Below, piece after piece: positions 1 to 5,362 of a DNA stretch of 9,647 nt. Position 1 is the first letter of the stretch. Every line of letters begins with the position of its first letter. A program made the position numbers and the translations under genes. Under the pieces are notes generated by a model. The model was not told the DNA's origin and made no database searches. It saw only the letters and a program-made list of their open reading frames with translations. Source of the stretch: Sphingobacteriales bacterium (lineage in GTDB: Bacteria; Bacteroidota; Bacteroidia; Chitinophagales; Chitinophagaceae); contig JAHEZF010000026.1 in NCBI GenBank assembly GCA_023251215.1, forward strand, positions 1 to 9,647. The letters are read 5' to 3'.

Positions 1-15
1 ACGGTTCATAACCGT
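1..15. repeat. Short inverted repeat upstream of the dioxygenase gene
   Basis: ACGGTT and AACCGT form a perfect 6-bp dyad around the 3-base spacer CAT. It ends 8 bases before the -7-like box of the downstream gene, so it could be an operator over the -33 region or the tail of an upstream terminator. No T-run follows it on the plus strand, which argues against an intrinsic terminator for an upstream plus-strand gene. The window starts here, so context is missing. Confidence 0.3.
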
Positions 16-23
16 GGCACACT

Positions 24-31
24 TAATTTTG
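24..31 (+). promoter_or_regulatory. Bacteroidota-type -7 box for the dioxygenase gene
   Basis: TAATTTTG is an exact match to the TAnnTTTG element used by the primary sigma factor of Bacteroidota. It ends 14 bases before the ATG at 46, which would give a leader of only about 7 to 8 bases. The matching -33 TTTG element would fall at the very edge of the window and is not visible. The assignment rests on the one box and its position. Confidence 0.45.
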
Positions 32-45
32 CACAAACCCTTTGT

Positions 46-1068
46 ATGGCCGGCGAACTTCATTACCATGATTACCTGCAGTTAGATAAAATTCTCAACG
101 CACAATCCCCCGAAAGCGATAAAAAAAATTTGCCAGCGCATGATGAAATGTTGTTCATCATTATTCACCAGGCCTATGAACTCTGGTTCAAGCAACTGCA
201 TTATGAAACGGATTCCATTGTTGAAATAATGAAGCGGCCGGCTTTGAATGATAATTCACCCGAACTGCAAACAGTAGTTCATCGCCTGCACCGCATGGCA
301 ACTATATTAAAATTACTGGTACAGCAAATAGATGTAATGGAAACAATGACTCCGATGGATTTTCTTGATTTCCGGGATATGCTGCGGCCTGCATCGGGAT
401 TTCAGAGCTGGCAGTTCAAAGAATTGGAAGCAAAACTGGGTTTGAAATATGAACAGCGTCATGGACAGGAGTATTACATTTCGCAATTAAGAAAGGAGCA
501 TATTGATATTATTCAAGAGGCCGAATCACAAAAATCTTTATTGCAATTGGTAAATGACTGGCTGGAAAGAATGCCACTAGCTCCCTCCTGGCCTCCGGCA
601 AAAGAAGAGGAGAATAATTCCTTCTGGACTCAATACCATGACTGTTTAAAAAATAGTTTAGTTGAAGTTGAGAAAGATAATCTGCAGGCATTTGAAGAAA
701 ATTTTTTTCCTCCGAACGAAAACCCTGGTCATTCATTAAGTTCAAAAGCCTGCCGGGCTGCACTTTTTATCATGCTCTATCGGGGATATCCATTGCTTCA
801 ATTACCTTTTCAATTATTGAATTATTTACTCGAGATTGATGAACAACTCAGTTCCTGGCGTTACCGGCACATGAACATGGTGCACCGGATGATCGGCTCA
901 CGAATTGGAACGGGCAGCAGCAGCGGCAAAGATTACCTGAAAGCAGCAGCCGATAAACATTATATCTTCAAAGAAATTACTCAACTCAACAGTTTTCTTA
1001 TTGAGCGCAGAAAACTTCCGGTTCTCCCGGCAGAAGTGGAAAAAAAATTAGGATTTGTTGCAGGATAA
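46..1068 (+). CDS. kynA: Tryptophan 2,3-dioxygenase
   Basis: This is a heme-dependent cytosolic enzyme that opens the indole ring of L-tryptophan to N-formylkynurenine, the first step of the kynurenine pathway. At 340 aa it is full length and all family blocks are present. HDEMLFIIIHQAYELW (res 32-47) contains Phe37 and His41, matching Xanthomonas Phe51 and His55. FRDMLRPASGFQS (109-121) contains Arg110, which binds the substrate carboxylate. WRYRH (271-275) supplies the likely axial heme ligand His275. GTGSSSG (288-294) contains Thr289, matching Thr254. Residue 106 is Phe where Xanthomonas has Tyr113, as in animal TDO, and the usual GTGGSSG loop reads GTGSSSG. No other kynurenine-pathway gene is in the window, so whether it serves catabolism or NAD synthesis is unknown. 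It appears monocistronic, with its own -7-like box and a converging neighbour downstream. The ATG at 46 is chosen because homology begins at residue 4 to 6. Confidence 0.95.
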   Translation: MAGELHYHDYLQLDKILNAQSPESDKKNLPAHDEMLFIIIHQAYELWFKQLHYETDSIVEIMKRPALNDNSPELQTVVHRLHRMATILKLLVQQIDVMETMTPMDFLDFRDMLRPASGFQSWQFKELEAKLGLKYEQRHGQEYYISQLRKEHIDIIQEAESQKSLLQLVNDWLERMPLAPSWPPAKEEENNSFWTQYHDCLKNSLVEVEKDNLQAFEENFFPPNENPGHSLSSKACRAALFIMLYRGYPLLQLPFQLLNYLLEIDEQLSSWRYRHMNMVHRMIGSRIGTGSSSGKDYLKAAADKHYIFKEITQLNSFLIERRKLPVLPAEVEKKLGFVAG

Positions 1069-1075
1069 TTCTTTC

Positions 1076-1254
1076 TCAGAAAAATCTTCCCACTCCAGTG
1101 ATAGTTCTGTAAGGGGATGAAAAGAATTTATCCACCATTTTATTGAAATCATCTTTATAAATGACGGGAGTGCTGTGTCCTGAATTGGGCAATATCCATA
1201 AATAAGCTTTGGGAATATTTTTATAGATCGGGCTACCTGCTCCGGATTCTCAGA
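1076..1254 (-). pseudogene. Decayed C-terminal remnant of an alpha/beta hydrolase
   Basis: Reading the minus strand from 1228 to the TGA at 1076 gives 50 codons with no start. They look like the last part of an alpha/beta hydrolase: IPKAYLWILPNSGHSTPV, in which GHS would carry the catalytic His, followed by DDFNKMVDKFF and a short tail. Immediately upstream, bases 1254-1228 in another frame read SENPEQVAR. That would extend the same family pattern (a helix before the YxxIPxAxLW strand) if one base had been lost near 1228. The nucleophile and acid regions are absent because the transporter gene occupies the upstream DNA. No promoter or start is visible. I infer a gene remnant left by a deletion or rearrangement. 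The hydrolase assignment rests on the strand-His-helix pattern and not on a database match. Confidence 0.6.
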
Positions 1255-2396
1255 GAAAAATAAATGATAACAAAAATCGCAATGGCTGCCGGGGTGATGA
1301 AGGCATAGGAACTTCCGAAATTACTCCATAAGGCGCCGGCAATAATACTGGCGAACAAGGTGCAAATACTTTCGCAGGAAGTGTAAAAACCAATGGCTGT
1401 TGCCGTGTTTTCGTGATGAGCAATATTGCTGATCCATGCTTTGATAATGCCCTCTGTGGCTGCTGCATAAGTGCCATAAATAAAAAATAAAATAAAGATG
1501 ACAACAGATGAGGGTTGCAAGGCAAAGCCGGCATATACAATTGCAAATAAAACCATCCCGGCAATAAAAATTTTTTTCAGACTGAATTTATCTGCCAATG
1601 CCCCAAAAGGATAAGAGGCTGCTGCAAATACAAGGTTGTAAAAAACATAGGCGGAAATAGTGATCGTATCATCGCCGGTCACTTCTTTTGTTTTCAGCAA
1701 TAAAAAAATATCAGAACTGTTAAAAAGTGCAAACAGCAGCAAACCCATTACCAGCCTCCTGTATTCAGGGGTGGCAATTTTCCAGTATTTGAAATAAGAA
1801 AGAAAGTTTCCTTTTCCCAATGTAGAAACAGGTTGTTTTTTTTCTTTCAGCAAAAAAATAAGCAGGATAGAAATAATGCCGGGAATAAAAGCAAGCAGAA
1901 AAATTGATTTGTACTGGCCAGGATAAAAATAAAGAAATGCCAATGCGCAAACCGGCCCTACGGTGGCGCCAACCGTATCCATACTCCGGTGAAAACCGAA
2001 TACTCTTGCTTTGGTTTCTTTCGTTGCCTCTTGTGACAGCAATGCATCTCTTGACGCCGTACGGATACCTTTTCCCAGGCGGTCAATTGTTCTCATAAAA
2101 AATATCCAGAGCGGATAAACAAAAACAGCAAACAAGGGTTTTGAAATATTACTCAGCAAATAACCCAGTTTTACAAATGGCAAACGAAGACCTTTTTCAT
2201 CACTCAGTTTTCCGAAATAACCCTTGCTGATGCCTGCAGTGAAATTGGCAAATCCTTCCAGTATACCGATCCATAAAACAGTAAACCCAATTTCTTTTAA
2301 GTAAACAGGGATTACCGGGTAAAGCATTTCACTCGCTATATCTGCAAACAAACTGACAACAGAAAGAATCAGAACTGTCCGGGTGATGATACGCAT
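1233..2396 (-). CDS. MFS transporter, substrate unknown
   Basis: This is a 387-aa inner-membrane protein of the major facilitator superfamily with about 12 hydrophobic segments. The first (res 5-20) is followed by SEMLYPVIPVYL. A motif-A loop GYFGKLSDEKGLR lies at 59-71. DRLGKGIRTASRDALLSQE (105-123) is a signature I associate from memory with the MJ1317-like MFS subgroup. A central loop sits at about 184-212, and a second motif-A-like loop GALADKFSLKK at 265-275 starts the second six-helix half. The substrate cannot be read from the sequence; efflux of a small molecule is only a guess. The ATG at 2394-2396 starts just before the first helix. The last six residues (LRIRSR) are encoded by DNA that seems to belong to the hydrolase remnant, so the original C-terminus may have been replaced. 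A -7-like box bracketed by two dyads lies upstream. Confidence 0.88.
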   Translation of the reverse strand: MRIITRTVLILSVVSLFADIASEMLYPVIPVYLKEIGFTVLWIGILEGFANFTAGISKGYFGKLSDEKGLRLPFVKLGYLLSNISKPLFAVFVYPLWIFFMRTIDRLGKGIRTASRDALLSQEATKETKARVFGFHRSMDTVGATVGPVCALAFLYFYPGQYKSIFLLAFIPGIISILLIFLLKEKKQPVSTLGKGNFLSYFKYWKIATPEYRRLVMGLLLFALFNSSDIFLLLKTKEVTGDDTITISAYVFYNLVFAAASYPFGALADKFSLKKIFIAGMVLFAIVYAGFALQPSSVVIFILFFIYGTYAAATEGIIKAWISNIAHHENTATAIGFYTSCESICTLFASIIAGALWSNFGSSYAFITPAAIAIFVIIYFSLRIRSR

Positions 2397-2463
2397 AGAT
2401 TGAAATTAGTTCAAAAAAACAATTAGAAATCAAAGCCAATCAGCCATTATTTTTTTGTAAATA

Positions 2464-2478
2464 AGATCAAAGTGATCT
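2464..2478. promoter_or_regulatory. Operator-like dyad just downstream of the MFS -7 box
   Basis: AGATCA and TGATCT form a perfect 6-bp dyad around AAG. Read towards the MFS gene on the minus strand, the dyad starts one base after the -7-like box, so it covers the expected transcription start. That is a typical place for a repressor site. No regulator gene is nearby, and the family of a possible binding protein cannot be named. Confidence 0.35.
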
Positions 2479-2479
2479 A

Positions 2480-2487
2480 CAAAAGTA
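2480..2487 (-). promoter_or_regulatory. Bacteroidota-type -7 box for the MFS gene
   Basis: On the minus strand these bases read TACTTTTG, an exact TAnnTTTG match, 83 bases upstream of the MFS start codon. I see no TTTG at the usual 17-23 base spacing further upstream. The nearest TTG leaves only 14 bases and lies in the loop of the inverted repeat at 2490-2511. The promoter may therefore depend on an activator, or the true one may lie elsewhere. Confidence 0.4.
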
Positions 2488-2489
2488 AA

Positions 2490-2511
2490 ATGCCGGAAAA
2501 ACAACCGGCAT
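2490..2511. repeat. Inverted repeat upstream of the MFS promoter box
   Basis: ATGCCGG and CCGGCAT form a perfect 7-bp dyad around an 8-base A-rich loop (AAAAACAA on the plus strand). It lies two bases upstream of the MFS -7 box as read on the minus strand, where a -33 element would be expected. It could be an operator or the stem of an RNA in the divergent spacer. It resembles a terminator stem but has no upstream minus-strand gene to terminate. Confidence 0.4.
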
Positions 2512-2554
2512 ATTGAAAAGTTCCGATGACTGAAACCGGGAAAATTTTTTTAAA

Positions 2555-2601
2555 CACAAATTGTGAGAAACACCGATCTCAAAAAAATCTTGTGTGACAA
2601 G
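2555..2601. promoter_or_regulatory. Two short dyads upstream of the mreB promoter
   Basis: CACAAATTGTG (2555-2565, 5-bp arms, one central base) and CTTGTGTGACAAG (2589-2601, 5-bp arms, 3-base spacer) lie 45 to 10 bases upstream of the mreB -33 element. Both contain a CAA/TTG core. They are short enough to arise by chance in AT-rich DNA and are listed only because they cluster at the promoter. No more can be said of the 2512-2610 stretch. Confidence 0.2.
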
Positions 2602-2610
2602 GGTTTCCGC

Positions 2611-2642
2611 TTTGTTAATTCGAATTATTTCCTACAACTTTG
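2611..2642 (+). promoter_or_regulatory. Probable promoter of the mre-mrd cluster
   Basis: TTTG at 2611-2614 fits a -33 element. CAACTTTG at 2635-2642 matches the TAnnTTTG -7 element at all but the first base, with a spacer of 20 bases, inside the known 17-23 range for Bacteroidota. The last G is 25 bases before the mreB ATG. A 12-base perfect palindrome, TAATTCGAATTA, lies between the two elements at 2616-2627 and is a candidate operator. Confidence 0.55.
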
Positions 2643-2667
2643 CTGCCAATAAATCCGATACAACTTC

Positions 2668-3693
2668 ATGGGACTTTTTAACTGGTTTACACAAGAAATA
2701 GCAATTGACCTGGGTACTGCAAACACACTCATTATACATAACGACGAAATAGTGGTGAACGAACCGAGTATTATTGCACTGGACCGCAATAATCCAAAAA
2801 ATGTGCTGGCGGTGGGCAAAAAAGCATTGATGATGCATGAAAAAACCCACGAAAGCATCCGTACAGTTCGTCCGCTGAAAGATGGTGTGATAGCTGATTT
2901 CAATGCTGCCGAGCTGATGATAAGAGAGCTTATCAAGCTTGTTTATCCTAAAAAACCATTATTTCCTCCAAGCTGGCGGATGATGATTTGTATTCCATCT
3001 TCTATTACCGAAGTAGAAAAAAGAGCCGTTCGTGACAGCGCTGAGCAGGCTGGCGCCAAAGAAGTTTACCTGATTCATGAACCCATGGCAGCGGCGCTGG
3101 GTATTGGTATTGATGTGGAAGAGCCGGTAGGTAATATGATTATTGATATTGGAGGCGGAACCACCGGCATCACAGTAATTGCTTTAGCTGGCATTGTTTG
3201 CGACCAGAGCATCCGCATTGCCGGGGACGAGTGCACGGCTGATATCACGGAAAGTCTTCGCCGTTACCACAGTTTATTGGTTGGTGAAAGAACTTCTGAG
3301 CAAATAAAAATACAAGTAGGTGCAGCCATGAAGGATATTGATAATCCACCGGAGGATTATCCGGTAAACGGCCGAGATCTGGTAACCGGCATTCCCAAAC
3401 AGATCATGGTGAGCTATCAGGAGATTGCCGAAGCGGTGGATAAAAGTATTTTCAAAATTGAAGAAGCTATTTTAAAAGCACTGGAACAAACTCCACCCGA
3501 ACTGGCTGCGGATATCTATCGGCGTGGCTTATACCTCACAGGCGGCGGGGCTTTGCTTAGGGGACTGGATAAAAGATTAAGTAATAAGATCAAGTTGCCG
3601 GTACATATTGCCGACGACCCGCTGAAAAGTGTAGTAAGGGGAACCGGTATTGCACTGAAGAATTATGACAGATACCCGTTTGTGATGCGTTAA
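2668..3693 (+). CDS. mreB: Rod shape-determining protein MreB
   Basis: This is an actin-like ATPase that forms short membrane-bound antiparallel filaments and positions the elongation machinery around the cell. It is 341 aa, the normal length. Phosphate loop 1 is DLGTANT (res 14-20). SSITEVEKRAVRDSAEQAGA (111-130) is a strongly conserved subdomain block. HEPMAAALG (137-145) includes Glu138, the likely catalytic residue. Phosphate loop 2 is DIGGGTT (160-166), and the adenosine motif is TGGGALLRGLD (291-301). The N-terminal MGLFNWF can act as the amphipathic membrane anchor seen in other MreBs. It is the first gene of the elongation cluster, behind a recognisable promoter. The ATG at 2668 is chosen because this opening is typical of MreB from this phylum. 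No key residue is missing. Confidence 0.97.
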   Translation: MGLFNWFTQEIAIDLGTANTLIIHNDEIVVNEPSIIALDRNNPKNVLAVGKKALMMHEKTHESIRTVRPLKDGVIADFNAAELMIRELIKLVYPKKPLFPPSWRMMICIPSSITEVEKRAVRDSAEQAGAKEVYLIHEPMAAALGIGIDVEEPVGNMIIDIGGGTTGITVIALAGIVCDQSIRIAGDECTADITESLRRYHSLLVGERTSEQIKIQVGAAMKDIDNPPEDYPVNGRDLVTGIPKQIMVSYQEIAEAVDKSIFKIEEAILKALEQTPPELAADIYRRGLYLTGGGALLRGLDKRLSNKIKLPVHIADDPLKSVVRGTGIALKNYDRYPFVMR

Positions 3694-3696
3694 AAA

Positions 3697-3799
3697 GAAG
3701 TAAGAGGTCAGAAGTATGAAGTCAGAAAAAATAGCCCAATTTTTGGTGATTGCTTTCTGATTTCCGACCTCCGGCTTCCGATTTCGGACTTCTAACTTC
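3697..3799. repeat. Inverted array of 7-base repeats between mreB and mreC
   Basis: The 118-base spacer is mostly 7-base units. The left arm (3697-3731) has five units of the form GAAGTNN: GAAGTAA, GAGGTCA, GAAGTAT, GAAGTCA, GAAAAAA. The right arm (3751-3799) has seven units of the complementary form NNACTTC: TGCTTTC, TGATTTC, CGACCTC, CGGCTTC, CGATTTC, GGACTTC, TAACTTC. The arms face each other across a 19-base middle and can pair in several registers offset by 7 bases, so the transcript could form a slippery hairpin. The right arm ends 12 bases before the mreC start. Read as protein, the array gives low-complexity peptide such as RNRKPEVGNQK, so the open frame on the minus strand here is not a gene. 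I recall similar spacer sequence from other Bacteroidota, but cannot cite a description. Confidence 0.8.
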
Positions 3800-3811
3800 A
3801 AATTTGCCCAG

Positions 3812-4690
3812 TTGCGTAACATATTTCTTTTCATTCGCCGCTATTTTAATTTTTTCATATTTCTTGCATTGCAGGTAGTGGCGTTATGGCTATTATTTAC
3901 TTACAACCATTTTCACCGGGCAAGATTTCTTGGTATAGCTAACGAATTAACTGGCCGCATCAACACACAATATAATAAGGTAGAGGATTATTTTAATCTG
4001 AAGGATGAGAACCGGAGATTACATAAATTCAATGACTCATTATTGAATTTGCTACCGGGTAATTTTATTCAACAGGATACCAGTATGAGGTTAGTGAAAG
4101 ATTCCGTTCCTTATGATACCGCGGGTCATTTCCGCCGGTATTTTTTCCGTGATGCTACAGTAGTTTATAATACCGTAAATGCCCAGAAGAATTACATCCA
4201 ACTTGACCGGGGCACCAACCAGGGAATAAAAGATAATATGGCTGTTATCAGTTCTGATGGCAGTGCCGTAGGTGTAGTGGTTAATGTAAGCGCTAACTTT
4301 TGCCAGGTAATGAGTTTGCTGCATGTACAAAGTACTGTCAGCGCTTCACTAAAAAGAGGCGGAGATTTTGGAACAGTGGAATGGGATGGAAAAGACCCCC
4401 GGTTTCTACTACTGAAAAGACTTCCCAAAACTGTTGAGGTAAAAAACGGGGACACCGTACTGACCAGCCCATATTCCTACAACATTCCTCCGGGATATAT
4501 GATTGGAACAGTTGCTGATATTAAAGTGGATAATACAACCGGTATGTATATTCTTAAAGTAAAGACTGCTGCTAATTTTTATAATCTTCAGCAGGTACAT
4601 ATCATTGAAAATATTGAACGAAGTGAACAGGTAAAACTGTTTGAAGAAACCAGGAAAAAAATTGAAGAAACAAAAAAGAACCCTAAATGA
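3812..4690 (+). CDS. mreC: Rod shape-determining protein MreC
   Basis: This bitopic inner-membrane protein has a periplasmic domain that binds and activates PBP2 and helps organise the elongation complex. It is 292 aa. A short basic cytoplasmic tip is followed by one membrane segment (about res 12-31), a helical linker likely to be a coiled coil (about 40-80), and the two beta-barrel domains (about 112-268). Typical motifs are LDRGTNQGIKDNMAV (131-145), SAVGVVVNV (151-159), VKNGDTVLTSPYS (210-222) and PPGYMIGTV (226-234). A charged Lys/Glu tail (270-292) ends the protein. The start is a TTG at 3812: there is no in-frame ATG or GTG between the stop at 3758 and this codon, and MRNIFLFIRRYFNF is a typical opening. 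Its stop overlaps the mreD start by 4 bases (ATGA), which suggests translational coupling. Confidence 0.93.
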   Translation: MRNIFLFIRRYFNFFIFLALQVVALWLLFTYNHFHRARFLGIANELTGRINTQYNKVEDYFNLKDENRRLHKFNDSLLNLLPGNFIQQDTSMRLVKDSVPYDTAGHFRRYFFRDATVVYNTVNAQKNYIQLDRGTNQGIKDNMAVISSDGSAVGVVVNVSANFCQVMSLLHVQSTVSASLKRGGDFGTVEWDGKDPRFLLLKRLPKTVEVKNGDTVLTSPYSYNIPPGYMIGTVADIKVDNTTGMYILKVKTAANFYNLQQVHIIENIERSEQVKLFEETRKKIEETKKNPK

Positions 4691-5220
4691 GTGATTTTTT
4701 AAGAAATATTTTCCGGATGGCTGTATTTATACTGGTTCAGGTATATATATTGAACAAGATACCTCATCTGCACAGGTTTATCACTCCGTATTTGTATTAT
4801 CTTTTTATTCTGTGGCTTCCATTTTCCATTTCCCGGGTAGGATTATTGCTAGTAAGTTTTATTACAGGTCTGACTTTGGATTATTTTATGATGACCCCGG
4901 GCCTGCATGCCGCTGCCTGTGTATTGACAGGGTATGTTCGCCCCTTTGTTATCAATATCCTTACACCAAAAGACAGTTTTGAATTTAATTACCGGGAACC
5001 TTCACCCAAAGCCATGCGATGGGCGCCCTATGCGGTATATGTTCTTATTTTAAGTTTCCTGCATCATGGATATATGGTTTTACTGGAGTGGCTTGACTTT
5101 GGCCGGTTCCTGGAATTTGTAATAAAAGTTGTTGCCACTACGGGTATCAGCATGCTGCTGATCTTTACGGTAGAATTGCTTTTTCCGAGACGGTTGAAAT
5201 TCCGTACCAATACGCCGTAA
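4687..5220 (+). CDS. mreD: Rod shape-determining protein MreD
   Basis: This small polytopic inner-membrane protein partners MreC and modulates the MreC-PBP2 interaction. It is 177 aa, within the normal range. About five or six hydrophobic segments are visible, at roughly res 9-23, 34-60, 70-92, 113-133 and 143-165. The conserved GLTLDYFMMTPGLHAAACVLTGYVRP stretch in the middle (given here from res 61 on) is typical of the family in this phylum. The C-terminus ends in a basic RRLKFR segment on the cytoplasmic side. Sequence conservation in MreD is low, so position after mreC and the 4-base overlap with it carry much of the identification. A 142-base spacer separates it from mrdA. Confidence 0.9.
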   Translation: MSDFLRNIFRMAVFILVQVYILNKIPHLHRFITPYLYYLFILWLPFSISRVGLLLVSFITGLTLDYFMMTPGLHAAACVLTGYVRPFVINILTPKDSFEFNYREPSPKAMRWAPYAVYVLILSFLHHGYMVLLEWLDFGRFLEFVIKVVATTGISMLLIFTVELLFPRRLKFRTNTP

Positions 5221-5280
5221 TTTTTTCAAAGGCTTCTTATATCCGGTTTTATTCTGAAATAGATTTGGAAACCATTTGGC

Positions 5281-5296
5281 ACAAATCGTAATTTGT
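5281..5296. repeat. Short dyad in the mreD-mrdA spacer
   Basis: ACAAAT and ATTTGT form a perfect 6-bp dyad around CGTA. The same bases overlap the start of the 7-base repeat block that follows (ATCGTAA, TTTGTAA), so the dyad may be a by-product of that repeat and not a separate site. Confidence 0.3.
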
Positions 5297-5361
5297 AATT
5301 GATATTCATTTTTCTTTCCCGATAGTTATCGGGATCATACTTTGTATTTCGTACTTTGATC
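5285..5361 (+). repeat. Two blocks of 7-base repeats flanking a palindrome, ending at the mrdA start
   Basis: Block 1 (5285-5305) reads ATCGTAA, TTTGTAA, TTGATAT. Block 2 (5334-5361) reads ATCATAC, TTTGTAT, TTCGTAC, TTTGATC. The shared unit is about TTYGTAN, in the same orientation on both sides. Block 2 ends one base before the mrdA ATG and contains TACTTTG twice, close to but one base shorter than a TAnnTTTG box, so an mrdA promoter here is possible but weak. The unit differs from those in the other two arrays of the window, although the 7-base period is the same. Confidence 0.6.
5317..5334. repeat. Palindrome TCCCGATA-GT-TATCGGGA
   Basis: This is a perfect 8-bp inverted repeat with a 2-base centre, sitting between the two 7-base repeat blocks upstream of mrdA. 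The sequence closely resembles the CCCGATAGCTATCGGG-type palindrome that I recall as abundant between genes in many Bacteroidota genomes. As RNA it is a compact hairpin without a T-run after it, so it is not a standard terminator. Its role is unknown; candidates are a protein-binding site, an RNA processing signal or a dispersed repeat. Confidence 0.7.
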
Positions 5362-5362
5362 T

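Noticed and set aside
1250..1564. A 104-codon minus-strand open frame inside the MFS gene.
   Set aside because: It is a shifted frame of the transporter with no recognisable protein features; the 387-aa frame has clear MFS motifs.
2490..2511. Intrinsic terminator.
   Set aside because: The stem is followed by a T-rich run on the minus strand only, and no minus-strand gene lies upstream of it, since mreB is divergent. An operator or spacer role is more likely.
3697..3799. CRISPR-like array.
   Set aside because: Units are 7 bases with no spacers between them, and no cas gene is present.
3577..3834. An 85-codon open frame on the minus strand across the mreB-mreC spacer.
   Set aside because: Its middle is translated 7-base repeat (RNRKPEVGNQK), and its two ends are antisense to mreB and mreC. 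It has no sign of a real protein.
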